Virus record (IMG/VR): IMGVR_UViG_3300017708_001314
Location: 1 to 22,462 of that record
Length of the DNA stretch: 22,462 nt
Direction: 5' to 3' (one strand)
From: a virus
Each line of letters opens with the position of its first letter. Positions within the stretch are counted from its first letter, which is position 1. This document shows positions 15,219-22,357 of this stretch, piece after piece. Under the pieces are notes generated by a model, which saw only the letters and a program-made list of their open reading frames with translations, had not been told where the DNA came from and searched no databases. The position numbers and the translations under genes are program-made.

Positions 15219-15228
15219 CTATTTATTA
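15219..15228 (-). promoter_or_regulatory. late promoter for gp18
   Basis: The minus strand reads TAATAAATAG, 35 nt upstream of the gp18 ATG, in the 84-nt gap between the 90-residue zinc-finger-like gene and gp18. Confidence 0.6.
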
Positions 15229-15267
15229 TTTTTACACTCTTCAGAGGGGAAACCATGCATGAACCTT

Positions 15268-15540
15268 TTACCAGTCAGGGTAAATGTCTAATCCGAATCT
15301 AGGGACAGGATCATATGGTATGTCTGGTTTGTTTTTCTTTTTTTTCTTCTTTGATTCACTCACTCTTTTTATTGTACAATCTTTGCATTCGTATGAATAT
15401 GATGAAGGAAATCCTTTTTTATTTTTTCTGATTAAATAAAAATCTAGTAGAAGATCTTTTGTAATATTACAAGTTCTACATTGTCTTTCATTAAATAATA
15501 AATGTTCTAATTCATATTGATCTTCCTCAAAATTGCTCAT
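15268..15540 (-). CDS. small zinc-finger-like protein between gp17 and gp18
   Basis: A 90-residue protein with two cysteine pairs, C21-x2-C24 and C52-x2-C55, arranged like the zinc-binding preamble found in many HNH endonucleases (C-x2-C, then an F-Y-containing strand and a lysine-rich segment, then Y-x-C-x2-C). A lysine run (about 64-70) and the ending GLDIYPDW follow; no HNH catalytic motif is present. Its ATG overlaps the gp17 stop (ATGA). A nucleic-acid-binding role, possibly linked to packaging, is inferred. A degraded homing endonuclease is an alternative, but the intact frame and coupling argue against decay. Confidence 0.75.
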   Translation of the reverse strand: MSNFEEDQYELEHLLFNERQCRTCNITKDLLLDFYLIRKNKKGFPSSYSYECKDCTIKRVSESKKKKKKNKPDIPYDPVPRFGLDIYPDW

Positions 15541-17291
15541 CTATACTCCCACATATAATTCATTTCTCCATATTCACTAGTATTTGATCCTGAATATGAT
15601 CCTGAACCATCTTGTGCAATATACCAAACATCACCATTATTATCAACTTCTACATTATCATCTAATCCAGTATCAATAAATCCAAAAGGTGACATATCTT
15701 GATCAATTTGATTTTTTTGATCTTCGTACAATCTTTTACGAACATCATTATCTGTCATTTCTTTGAAATAATCTTGAGCAACTAACCATGCAAAGATAAC
15801 CAAACACATGGCAAGATCATCATTACAACCTTCTTCTGCCTCGAAAGATTGTTTCTTTTGAATAAATGTAGTTAGTTCAGATATAATATCATAATCATTT
15901 ATTAAAAGTTTATCACCTTCAATTAGTTGTTTTAAATTAGAACAACCAATTTTTTTCACGGTGGTACTTGTTTTTACTCCTAGTTGAGTTTTAGAACCAG
16001 AAAATCCTTGACCTACAATTTGACCTGCTCTACCTCTCATAGAACACATTAATAAATTTTCATTTTCTAAATCATACTGTAGGATTGATGCTACTTGATC
16101 TCCGATATCATTAACCTCAACTAAAATAAATGCTTTATTATAATTTAATGATACTTGATTAATAATATTTGGAAACAACATAGGTTTAATCTCGTTGTTC
16201 TTATATGTACCTACAACTTTATATGGAACTGTTGTGATATCATATAATATAAATGCTGAATAATCATTACTAGTACCTCTGGCAACATCAACGGTCATCA
16301 GATATTCATGATCTTTTATTGGATTTTCATAAGTTTTTAATCCAGAACCTTCTTTAATTGGTTCTTCATATGCCATAGATCTTAATTTATTTGCTGAAAT
16401 TAAAGTATCAACAGATCCTAAAAATTCACATTCAAATTCTTGAGTGAACTGTCGGGCAGATGTATTTGCAATAGTTTGTTGTTTCCAGGCATCATCTCTT
16501 CCTGGGACTTGTGACCAGTGAACTTCTGTGGTGACATATTCATTTCTACCAAGTTCGGCATCATGCCATAACTTGTAGAACATGTTCATTCCGTTTGGCG
16601 TTGAGATGATGATGACTTTTGTGCTTTTACCAGAAGAAATAGTAGGATACACAGAGGCAAAAAATTGCTCTGCAACATGAGTTGGAATGAACGCAAATTC
16701 ATCGAGGAAGATGATGTTAAACGACATACCTCGGACAGCAGACGCAGATGTAGAAGATGCCAAAATTTTACTGCCATTTTCAAGCTCCATAGATCCTTTG
16801 TTCCATGCAATGATACCTTGCTGCAACCACGTCGGCAAGTTTTCATATGCAAGTTGTAACCTTCCTAAAAGTTCTCTTGCAGTCGGTGCTTTGTTTGCTA
16901 GGATACCAATATTTACATTATCATTAAATAATGCATAGTGCATAAGATATGCCACAACAGTGGTTGACTTACCTGTCTGTCGTGGCAACTTTGCAATATT
17001 AAATCTGTTTGCATGGAATCTACGTACCATGTCTTCCTGAAAATCATATAACTTAAAAGGAACTAAACCTTCATCAAGAGATACGATTTTACAGTATGTT
17101 ATAGCAAAGTATACTGGATCTGCTTTACACTTTAGATACTCTTCAATCTGTTTAGGTGTAAAGTTGATTGGTACACCAACTTTTTTTAAATTGGGATTTC
17201 CTAAGTAAATCTGATGTTGATTCAGTTTAGGGTCAACAATATCATCATTATCATCAGGTTCAGGTGATGCTATTTTTGTTTTCTTTGCCAT
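15537..17291 (-). CDS. 17: gp17, large terminase subunit (packaging ATPase and nuclease)
   Basis: Motor that docks on the gp20 portal, translocates DNA into the head and cuts concatemers. The 584 residues are close to T4 gp17 (610). The N-terminal ATPase shows Walker A RQTGKST (104-110), Walker B IIFLDE (193-198) and the coupling motif STPNG (230-234). The C-terminal RNase H-like nuclease shows acidic residues D335 in MTVDVARG, E392 in LVEVND and D491/D492 in CNDDLAM, corresponding to the T4 D401-E458-D542 site. The acidic C-terminal tail is rich in G, S and N. Upstream is the 49-residue cysteine-rich gene, three bases away, rather than gp16 as in T4. Confidence 0.98.
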   Translation of the reverse strand: MAKKTKIASPEPDDNDDIVDPKLNQHQIYLGNPNLKKVGVPINFTPKQIEEYLKCKADPVYFAITYCKIVSLDEGLVPFKLYDFQEDMVRRFHANRFNIAKLPRQTGKSTTVVAYLMHYALFNDNVNIGILANKAPTARELLGRLQLAYENLPTWLQQGIIAWNKGSMELENGSKILASSTSASAVRGMSFNIIFLDEFAFIPTHVAEQFFASVYPTISSGKSTKVIIISTPNGMNMFYKLWHDAELGRNEYVTTEVHWSQVPGRDDAWKQQTIANTSARQFTQEFECEFLGSVDTLISANKLRSMAYEEPIKEGSGLKTYENPIKDHEYLMTVDVARGTSNDYSAFILYDITTVPYKVVGTYKNNEIKPMLFPNIINQVSLNYNKAFILVEVNDIGDQVASILQYDLENENLLMCSMRGRAGQIVGQGFSGSKTQLGVKTSTTVKKIGCSNLKQLIEGDKLLINDYDIISELTTFIQKKQSFEAEEGCNDDLAMCLVIFAWLVAQDYFKEMTDNDVRKRLYEDQKNQIDQDMSPFGFIDTGLDDNVEVDNNGDVWYIAQDGSGSYSGSNTSEYGEMNYMWEYR

Positions 17292-17294
17292 GTT

Positions 17295-17444
17295 TCATTC
17301 CCATTTTGGAGGCCAATCTGGACATTTTTGTCCAGGAAATAATGTTTTCAGTGGCATAAAGCAACCACATAATCTACATTGTTTTGTTTTTGGTTTATAA
17401 AATTCACATGCTTCGCACACTTTCATTTTTTCATCAGAGGTCAT
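17295..17444 (-). CDS. 49-residue cysteine-rich microprotein upstream of gp17
   Basis: A short gene from ATG at 17444 to TGA at 17295, coding for 49 residues. Cysteines form two knuckles, C10-x2-C13 and C23-x2-C26-x-C28, with a further C41 in the ending GQKCPDWPPKWE. This is a zinc-ribbon-like arrangement with a tryptophan/proline-rich tail. It fits exactly between the 93-residue gene (stop three bases upstream) and gp17 (ATG three bases downstream), so coding is strongly supported by packing, cysteine spacing and absence of any other use of the space. Function is unknown; metal binding is likely. Confidence 0.8.
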   Translation of the reverse strand: MTSDEKMKVCEACEFYKPKTKQCRLCGCFMPLKTLFPGQKCPDWPPKWE

Positions 17445-17447
17445 AAA

Positions 17448-17729
17448 TTAGCAATCCCATTTACGTAATGATTTATTGATCCTGCTATCTGGATCGTTTG
17501 CAGTTTTCTTACTTGTAAGTTTTTTCTTCATTCCACTCATCCGAGCACAGAAGGATTTTCTTCTCTTGTTTCCCTTCTTCTTGGTTGGTGCTTTCAAATC
17601 GCTGCCAGGGTTCTCCTTCTCGTAGGATTTCCTGCCCTTCTCGTTGAGTCCACCTTCTTTGTTCTGACCAGATTTCTTTGTCCATGCTGCCTCATCTAAT
17701 TGTGTACAAAATTCGTTAAATGTTAACAT
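17448..17729 (-). CDS. small basic protein, DUF6321-like
   Basis: A 93-residue, strongly basic protein. The N-terminus (MLTFNEFCTQLDEAAWTKKSGQ) resembles the start of many short cyanophage proteins. The body GGLNEKGRKSYEKENPGSDLKAP, then KRRKSFCARMSGMKKKL, and the ending INKSLRKWDC recall a small conserved family (DUF6321 as I remember it) of unknown function, also found outside phages. Lysine/arginine richness suggests nucleic-acid contact. It has a late promoter 35 nt upstream and heads the group leading to the microprotein and gp17, so it is a late protein that may act in packaging or in the head. Confidence 0.75.
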   Translation of the reverse strand: MLTFNEFCTQLDEAAWTKKSGQNKEGGLNEKGRKSYEKENPGSDLKAPTKKKGNKRRKSFCARMSGMKKKLTSKKTANDPDSRINKSLRKWDC

Positions 17730-17764
17730 TGTTCTTATTCCACTGTGCCATGTTTCATCTTTTG

Positions 17765-17776
17765 TATTTATTTATG
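17765..17776 (-). promoter_or_regulatory. late promoter for the 93-residue gene and gp17
   Basis: The minus strand reads CATAAATAAATA, containing two overlapping ATAAATA cores. It overlaps the stop of the BspA-like gene and lies 35 nt before the next ATG. Confidence 0.6.
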
Positions 17777-18839
17777 GATTGTGAGCAACAGTCCAACCCT
17801 TGTTAATTAGGTTAGTATAAGCAGTGTTGGCAGCAGCAGACCAAGTGGTCTTGGCAGCACTTGTTCCACCAGACACAGAAGTGCTGACATTTGACTTTCC
17901 AGAAGTATCTAAAGCAACCAAAATATTTTCAATAGATTGTACTGATAGGGCACAATTAAGCCAAGTGTTAAACATATAAAGAACATTAGAATAATCAAGC
18001 ACTGGGAATGTAGTGAGTGAAGTACAACCACTCCAAGCATTAGATATGTTTATGCTTGATCCCCCAGACAAGTCAATCACTGGGAATGAAGTAAGTGAAG
18101 TACAACCACTCCAAGTGTGGGTTAGTAATGTTGCTGAAGAAGTGTCAATCGATGGGAAACTTGTAAGATCGCTACATCCCTTCCAAGTGTATTGGAAATT
18201 TGTTCCCGAAGAAGTATCAATTTCGGGGAAGCTTGTAAGGTTGATACAGTTCCACCAAGTACCTTGGAAACTTAGTACTGAAGAAGTATCAAGCAATGGG
18301 AATGAAGTAAGTGAAGAACAACCAAACCAAGCAAAGCTAGCGTTTAATACCGAAGAAGTGTCAATCGATGGGAAACTTGTAAGGTTACTACAATTTTGCC
18401 AGGTGCGTTGTATATCTGTAATATTACTTGTCACATCAAACGGACATACAAGTGAAGTCATGTTATTTGCACCCCGCCAAGCAGACGGGATGCTAGTCCC
18501 CAAATTAGCATCAGCACCAATAGTAACAGAAGTAATCTGTTCTGAGTCACTGGAAATATTTGCAAAAAATGGGTTATAAGCATCATCACTATCAATAGTA
18601 ATAGTGTAATCACCAGCAGTATAAGTATGAGTTAATGCGTTGGATGTGCTGCTTTCAGAGTTACCATCACCCCAATTAACAGTATAATTGACAGTACCAT
18701 TAGACCTAAGAACAAAATCACCACCAGTATTTGTGATGGTATAGTTAATATCTTGTAGTTCGGACTCAGTATTGGTGATGTTTCTACTAAACTTTTCTGA
18801 CCAAGTATAAAATCCTAATCCTAAAAATGGATAAGTCAT
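17772..18839 (-). CDS. BspA-like leucine-rich-repeat protein with PKD-like domain
   Basis: A 355-residue protein with no signal peptide or membrane segment. Residues about 35-85 look like a PKD-type beta domain (NYTVNWGDGNSES, then LTHTYTAGDYTITI). Residues 126-297 are seven repeats of 24-26 residues of the BspA/DUF285 kind, with the pattern LTSFPxIDTSS-x6-TWxxCxx. The C-terminus (SIENILVALDTSGK, then TTWSAAANTAYTNLINKGW) is the usual end of phage-borne BspA proteins. BspA-type repeats are known from bacterial surface adhesins and occur in some phage virions. The gene sits between the two terminase genes, which are adjacent in T4. It has a good ribosome site GAGGA and starts two bases after the preceding stop. 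A role in binding cell surfaces is inferred. Confidence 0.85.
   Translation of the reverse strand: MTYPFLGLGFYTWSEKFSRNITNTESELQDINYTITNTGGDFVLRSNGTVNYTVNWGDGNSESSTSNALTHTYTAGDYTITIDSDDAYNPFFANISSDSEQITSVTIGADANLGTSIPSAWRGANNMTSLVCPFDVTSNITDIQRTWQNCSNLTSFPSIDTSSVLNASFAWFGCSSLTSFPLLDTSSVLSFQGTWWNCINLTSFPEIDTSSGTNFQYTWKGCSDLTSFPSIDTSSATLLTHTWSGCTSLTSFPVIDLSGGSSINISNAWSGCTSLTTFPVLDYSNVLYMFNTWLNCALSVQSIENILVALDTSGKSNVSTSVSGGTSAAKTTWSAAANTAYTNLINKGWTVAHNP
17949..18464 (-). repeat. seven tandem 24-26-residue LRR units
   Basis: Units begin at residues 126, 152, 176, 200, 224, 248 and 274, each ending in a W-x2-C element; units 2-5 and 7 are exactly 24 residues (72 nt). At DNA level blocks such as the sequence coding for DTSS and TSFP recur closely, suggesting relatively recent expansion or gene conversion. 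Confidence 0.85.
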
Positions 18840-18841
18840 AA

Positions 18842-19039
18842 TTATTCCTCTTCTAGGTTAGGTTCTTCTGGTTCTACATAACCGAGTTCTTTTGCTCTTG
18901 CTAAACCAGATGCCTCATCACTAAACTCTTCACAGTTTGGTTGTCCTGTAGACATTGCACTACCAACAGGCAAATGTGTAAAATGAACTACTTCTGGTCC
19001 GTGACATACGAACCACTTATCAGTATCAAATGGTCCCAT
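18842..19039 (-). CDS. small unknown protein (65 residues)
   Basis: A hydrophilic protein of 65 residues (MGPFDTDKWFVCHGPEVVHF) with an acidic end (GYVEPEEPNLEEE). I do not recognise a family. The frame could start at a TTG at 19045 inside the preceding stop, but the ATG at 19039 is better placed relative to GAGGG (19049-19053). It lies two bases after the stop of the 92-residue gene and two bases before the BspA-like gene, so the three are probably expressed as a unit. A VCHGP segment with histidines (C14, H15, H20, H23) might bind a metal, but this is speculation. Confidence 0.7.
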   Translation of the reverse strand: MGPFDTDKWFVCHGPEVVHFTHLPVGSAMSTGQPNCEEFSDEASGLARAKELGYVEPEEPNLEEE

Positions 19040-19041
19040 TA

Positions 19042-19320
19042 TCAAGCACCCTCATGAATTACAACAGCAGAAGCAGTAATAGATTTTGCCCAAACATATG
19101 CTGGAGATGATACAAATGATAAATCTGATAATGCTTTTTTCATTTCACCTTCAAATCTACCATAAACAATTCCAGGATCAGTAAGTACTGGTGCAGTATC
19201 TGCAGCAGTAAATTCAATAAGAATAGGAGTTACACTTTGATTTTGAAACGTAATACTAGTTACGTTATCTCCAATTTTAGTCCACGCATCCTGATAAATT
19301 TTTGTTTTAGATAACGCCAT
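19042..19320 (-). CDS. small unknown protein (92 residues), probable virion or late protein
   Basis: A 92-residue protein starting MALSKTKIYQDAWTKIGDN, with beta-strand-like patches (SITFQNQSVTPILIEFT, then AYVWAKSITASAVVIHEGA) and no cysteine. The composition and the alternating hydrophobic pattern look like a small structural or decoration protein, but I recognise no family. It is the first gene after gp16 and has an AT-rich late promoter region directly upstream. In T4 gene 17 follows gene 16 directly, so it belongs to the accessory block between the terminase genes. Confidence 0.7.
   Translation of the reverse strand: MALSKTKIYQDAWTKIGDNVTSITFQNQSVTPILIEFTAADTAPVLTDPGIVYGRFEGEMKKALSDLSFVSSPAYVWAKSITASAVVIHEGA
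19049..19053 (-). promoter_or_regulatory. Shine-Dalgarno GAGGG supporting the 19039 start
   Basis: GAGGG is nine bases before the ATG at 19039 but only three before the alternative TTG at 19045, which is too close; this decides the start. Confidence 0.55.
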
Positions 19321-19340
19321 TTGTTTTTAAATTTCTACAG

Positions 19341-19365
19341 TTTATATTTATTTATTTATTTATTA
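19341..19365 (-). promoter_or_regulatory. late promoter region with ATAA repeats
   Basis: The minus strand holds about four tandem ATAA units ending in AATATAAA, giving several overlapping ATAAATA cores. It overlaps the gp16 stop and ends 20 nt before the 92-residue gene. Confidence 0.55.
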
Positions 19366-19784
19366 TCTAAGAGACCTTGCTTAATAAGTTTAGACAACTC
19401 TGCAGTTGACCCGACAAACAAAGCATTGTTGTTAGTTACTTTTTGTTTGGACTTTGGACCCTCTTCAAGATCCTGCATTTTTTGCTGAAGTGCTACTAGT
19501 TTCTCAGCGGCGTCTGAGACGCTCTTGACGAGTTGTCCGGCGACTTCGTATGCTCTAGGGTGGTCAGTGTTGTTTGCCACGTCTAGGATGCCTGAGAGCG
19601 CCTCCTGACCCTTCTCAATGACATTGTATAGTTGACCCCTAGTATAGTCGTAATCTTTTTGGATATCTTTTTCAATATCAATGATCCTTTCAGTTTTCTT
19701 TTTGGGTTTAGGTGATTCTTTTGTAGAAACAATTTCTGTCTCTACATTAAGAGTTTCCTCAATACCATCATAGTTTTCTATCAT
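19356..19784 (-). CDS. 16: gp16, small terminase subunit
   Basis: Oligomeric DNA-recognition subunit that starts packaging and stimulates gp17 ATPase. The 142 residues are a little shorter than T4 gp16 (164). After a charged N-terminal arm (PKPKKKTERIIDIEKDIQKD) the central part is a long helical, coiled-coil section (about residues 40-115, including GQEALSGILDVANNTDHPRA, then EVAGQLVKSVSDAAEKLV), like the oligomerisation domain of T4 gp16. The C-terminus ends in LSKLIKQGLLDNK. Its ATG overlaps the gp15 stop (ATGA). The central coding region is unusually GC-rich. Confidence 0.93.
   Translation of the reverse strand: MIENYDGIEETLNVETEIVSTKESPKPKKKTERIIDIEKDIQKDYDYTRGQLYNVIEKGQEALSGILDVANNTDHPRAYEVAGQLVKSVSDAAEKLVALQQKMQDLEEGPKSKQKVTNNNALFVGSTAELSKLIKQGLLDNK
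19495..19620. other. GC-rich island in gp16, candidate packaging site
   Basis: Bases 19501-19620 are about 57 percent G+C by hand count (68 of 120), while surrounding sequence is clearly AT-rich. The island contains the odd palindrome GCGTCTGAGACGC (19510-19522) and a looser symmetric element around GTCCGGCGAC (19537-19546). In T4 a pac-like site recognised by gp16 has been proposed within gene 16. That this island is such a site is inference. Confidence 0.35.
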
Positions 19785-20623
19785 ACATCCTCAGCAAAAG
19801 TTACAATTTCATTAAATCCAAAATCATCATTACTAGTTAATGCATCATCATCAAAACTATCAATAACGCCATCTGGTGCTCCTGCATCTGGACCATTTGG
19901 ATCACTTGTAGTATCGGTAAGTGCTTTTGGTGTCACACTATATTGACGATACCTGCCTGGAGATTCTATATTTGTATTTGTATACTCATTGATGATTGCC
20001 TTTCTAATAATTGCACTATCAAACTTAGGACCATAATAATAAGATTTGGCAGTAAAAAATAATGTATAAGTTATATATCTACGTTCTTTAAAATCTCCAT
20101 CCCAAGTATCATCATATGAAATACTATCTAAATTTATTGGCACATCTCTTTTTGCTTCCTGCATATCAGGAACAAACTTAACTGTTACATTTAAAGATGG
20201 TTGAAAAAATGGTAAAATCTGTTCTAAAATCTGTAATGCATCTGCTTGAGATTTTGCAATAATACCTGCTTCAAAACTTAAATTATAAGGAACTGGTACA
20301 TATTGTACTTTAATTGATTTACCATCATCTTGTTTAACTTCAGTTAATTGTTTGCATGGTGTAAGATGTCTTTCTTCATCATAAGAAATACCTGTCATTT
20401 CAAAATACAACCTAGGAAGAGTAATTGATGTCTTTTTAGTTTTAGTATTTTGCTCAAGACGTGATAAAAATTTCTGTTTAGGTCCATATGCCAAAGGAAC
20501 TTTCTGGACAGTAACAACTGTTCCGTCTGGATCTTCTGTCTTTAACTGTATATTATTAAAGATTGTTCCAAAAGCAACAATTACTTTATTGGTTGATTTG
20601 TTGTAAAAATGTGTTCCTAACAT
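19781..20623 (-). CDS. 15: gp15, tail sheath stabiliser and terminator
   Basis: Forms the ring that closes the top of the tail and joins it to the neck. The 280 residues match T4 gp15 (272). The N-terminus MLGTHFYNKSTNKVIVAFGTIFNNI, the block TSITLPRLYFEMTGISYDEERH and the segment YVPVPYNLSFEAGI are characteristic of the family and well preserved; the C-terminus is acidic and probably flexible. The start ATG shares a base with the gp14 stop (TAATG), indicating coupled translation in the gp13-gp14-gp15-gp16 series. Confidence 0.95.
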   Translation of the reverse strand: MLGTHFYNKSTNKVIVAFGTIFNNIQLKTEDPDGTVVTVQKVPLAYGPKQKFLSRLEQNTKTKKTSITLPRLYFEMTGISYDEERHLTPCKQLTEVKQDDGKSIKVQYVPVPYNLSFEAGIIAKSQADALQILEQILPFFQPSLNVTVKFVPDMQEAKRDVPINLDSISYDDTWDGDFKERRYITYTLFFTAKSYYYGPKFDSAIIRKAIINEYTNTNIESPGRYRQYSVTPKALTDTTSDPNGPDAGAPDGVIDSFDDDALTSNDDFGFNEIVTFAEDV

Positions 20624-21513
20624 TAGATGCTACCTGTAAAATTGCCATATTCTCCAAATGGATTTCCTTCTGTCCAATCGATGATATCATCACCACTGTT
20701 CTCAAGTTCTCTATTTTGGTCGTAATTTGTATTATCTATACTCAAAGTATCAAATGAAGTTAAAGTATATGCAGCACTACTACTAGATCCGGTAATAGAT
20801 TCTCCAACAGTAAAATCTCCATTATTATTTATAGTTTCAAGTTTAAATATTGTACCGTTCCAACTTGCAACCCTTCCTGTAGTTCCAGATGTAGATCCTG
20901 TTACAAGTTCTCCAATCTCATATGTTCCAGTTCCATTCAATTCTTGAAGAACTAATGTAAGTGATGGATCAAGTTCAAGTTCAGTTTCTACAATTTCAGC
21001 AATTGGAACATTAAACTCATCACTGCCCATCTCATATAATTCAGCAGTTAGTTTAAAGAATTGAATTTCTCCAAATTGATAGAAAGGATTTTCTTTATTT
21101 ACAAATTTAATTTCATATAAATCTTGTGTTAATGGATAATATAATAGGTCTCCCTCATTAGGTCTTGTTAATACATCAATATCAATTGAATTATATTCTT
21201 GTACAGAACTTTCCCATCTTCTACGCGAAACCCTGAAAATAATTTCATCCGTAATTCTTAAACCAAATTTACTTATAAACTCACTATTTTCGTTAAATCC
21301 CTCTACATTTTGTAATAACATTTCAATCTGAAATTGATTGTTAAATTCAGATCGAATTATATCATCTAAAACTCCATCAGTTATTACTTTACGTGGAAGA
21401 TAATAAATATCTGATCCATATAATTTTATTTGCTCATCTACTAAATCTTGATAAAGACCTTGCTCGCCAGAAAATCCTTTATGATACTGGGGAAAATAGT
21501 GACTTGTTGGCAT
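20623..21513 (-). CDS. 14: gp14, neck protein with repeat insertion
   Basis: Neck protein joining the head portal to the tail with gp13. The 296 residues exceed T4 gp14 (256). Conserved parts are the start MPTSHYFPQYHKGFSGEQGL, then YYLPRKVITDGVLDDIIRS, ISKFGLRITDEIIFRVSRRRW and the proximal tail segment YQFGEIQFFKLTAELYEMG. Residues about 185-265 are an extra section with two copies of an (F/Y)-x-(I/V)-G-E-x-x-T-G-S pattern (198-206 and 234-242). The conserved end DWTEGNPFGEYGNF returns afterwards, so the extra part is an internal insertion. The gene begins one base after the gp13 stop. Confidence 0.95.
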   Translation of the reverse strand: MPTSHYFPQYHKGFSGEQGLYQDLVDEQIKLYGSDIYYLPRKVITDGVLDDIIRSEFNNQFQIEMLLQNVEGFNENSEFISKFGLRITDEIIFRVSRRRWESSVQEYNSIDIDVLTRPNEGDLLYYPLTQDLYEIKFVNKENPFYQFGEIQFFKLTAELYEMGSDEFNVPIAEIVETELELDPSLTLVLQELNGTGTYEIGELVTGSTSGTTGRVASWNGTIFKLETINNNGDFTVGESITGSSSSAAYTLTSFDTLSIDNTNYDQNRELENSGDDIIDWTEGNPFGEYGNFTGSI

Positions 21514-21514
21514 C

Positions 21515-22321
21515 TTATCCTATCATGTCTAAGGGTGGTTCTGCATACTTACTCAATACTTCACTTTCTATTTGTTGAATCTCCAACAAAGCATCTTCAT
21601 AAATTTGTCTTCCATTCATGGTAATACCACCAGGAAGTTGTACATTATTAAATTTAATTAAATTTTGACCCCATTGTTTTTTAATCAATGAAGTTGCATA
21701 TCTTTTTAAAAATATATCATTATACATTTCAGTTGCATCGTTAGGGTCTAATAACCGATGCGCCTCAATTAAAAGAAAATTTCCTTCTTTTACAAACTTT
21801 TGTTGGATGTCTAAGTATAATCTATCACGACGCATGTTATATCTAAATTGCTGGAAAGATCCATTATTGAGAACATGATCTAATGTTTCCAAATAAGACT
21901 TGACCATATAATAACTAAGGATATCAATATTACCAAATTGATAAATATCATTTAAAAATAATTGATATTCAAGACCAAATAAATTAGATCTAATATTACT
22001 ACCAACTATGCCAAATATTTTACTCACTCCAACTACATGAGGTGGAACTGGAATATAATTATTGTCTTCGATCCATTGCGAAGAACTTGCAGCAATTGGT
22101 GAATTTGAAGTAGTATCAAATCTTGTAATATCATCAGCAGTTAATTCATATGCAAGGTAGCACCTCTCCATTCCATTGTAACAATTTTCTTGAAAAAATT
22201 GAATGGCATCATCTACACAATCATCAACTTGCTCATCGTCAACATTAATTTCAAGAACAGGAGCACCCAAACGCCTCAAACAATAATCTGTAAATTCAGT
22301 TCTACTTGCCGGTTGTGCCAT
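21515..22321 (-). CDS. 13: gp13, neck protein
   Basis: Head completion protein that, with gp14, seals the portal after packaging and receives the tail. The 268 residues are shorter than T4 gp13 (309). The start MAQPASRTEFTDYCLRRLGAP, then DEQVDDCVDDAIQFFQENCY, and the later QFGNIDILSYYMVKSYLETLDHVLN, RYNMRRDRLYLDIQ and the DIFLKRYATSLIKKQWGQNLIKF block are well-conserved gp13 segments. It is the first gene after a late promoter and leads the group gp13-gp14-gp15-gp16. Confidence 0.95.
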   Translation of the reverse strand: MAQPASRTEFTDYCLRRLGAPVLEINVDDEQVDDCVDDAIQFFQENCYNGMERCYLAYELTADDITRFDTTSNSPIAASSSQWIEDNNYIPVPPHVVGVSKIFGIVGSNIRSNLFGLEYQLFLNDIYQFGNIDILSYYMVKSYLETLDHVLNNGSFQQFRYNMRRDRLYLDIQQKFVKEGNFLLIEAHRLLDPNDATEMYNDIFLKRYATSLIKKQWGQNLIKFNNVQLPGGITMNGRQIYEDALLEIQQIESEVLSKYAEPPLDMIG

Positions 22322-22340
22322 TATTTCAAACTACTTTTTA

Positions 22341-22350
22341 AGTATTTATG
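22341..22350 (-). promoter_or_regulatory. late promoter for gp13-gp16
   Basis: The minus strand reads CATAAATACT, a one-base variant of the late consensus, 19 nt upstream of the gp13 ATG and downstream of the preceding gene's stop. Confidence 0.55.
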
Positions 22351-22357
22351 ATAGTAA

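Noticed and set aside
15328-15352. A-run in the lysine-rich part of the 90-residue gene as a programmed slippage site
   Set aside because: A run of eight A could slip, but no alternative frame of interest follows and there is no stimulating structure.
18013-18579. 188-codon open frame on the plus strand
   Set aside because: It is the antisense of the BspA-like repeats; the periodic protein reflects the repeats of the true gene, with no ribosome site or promoter.
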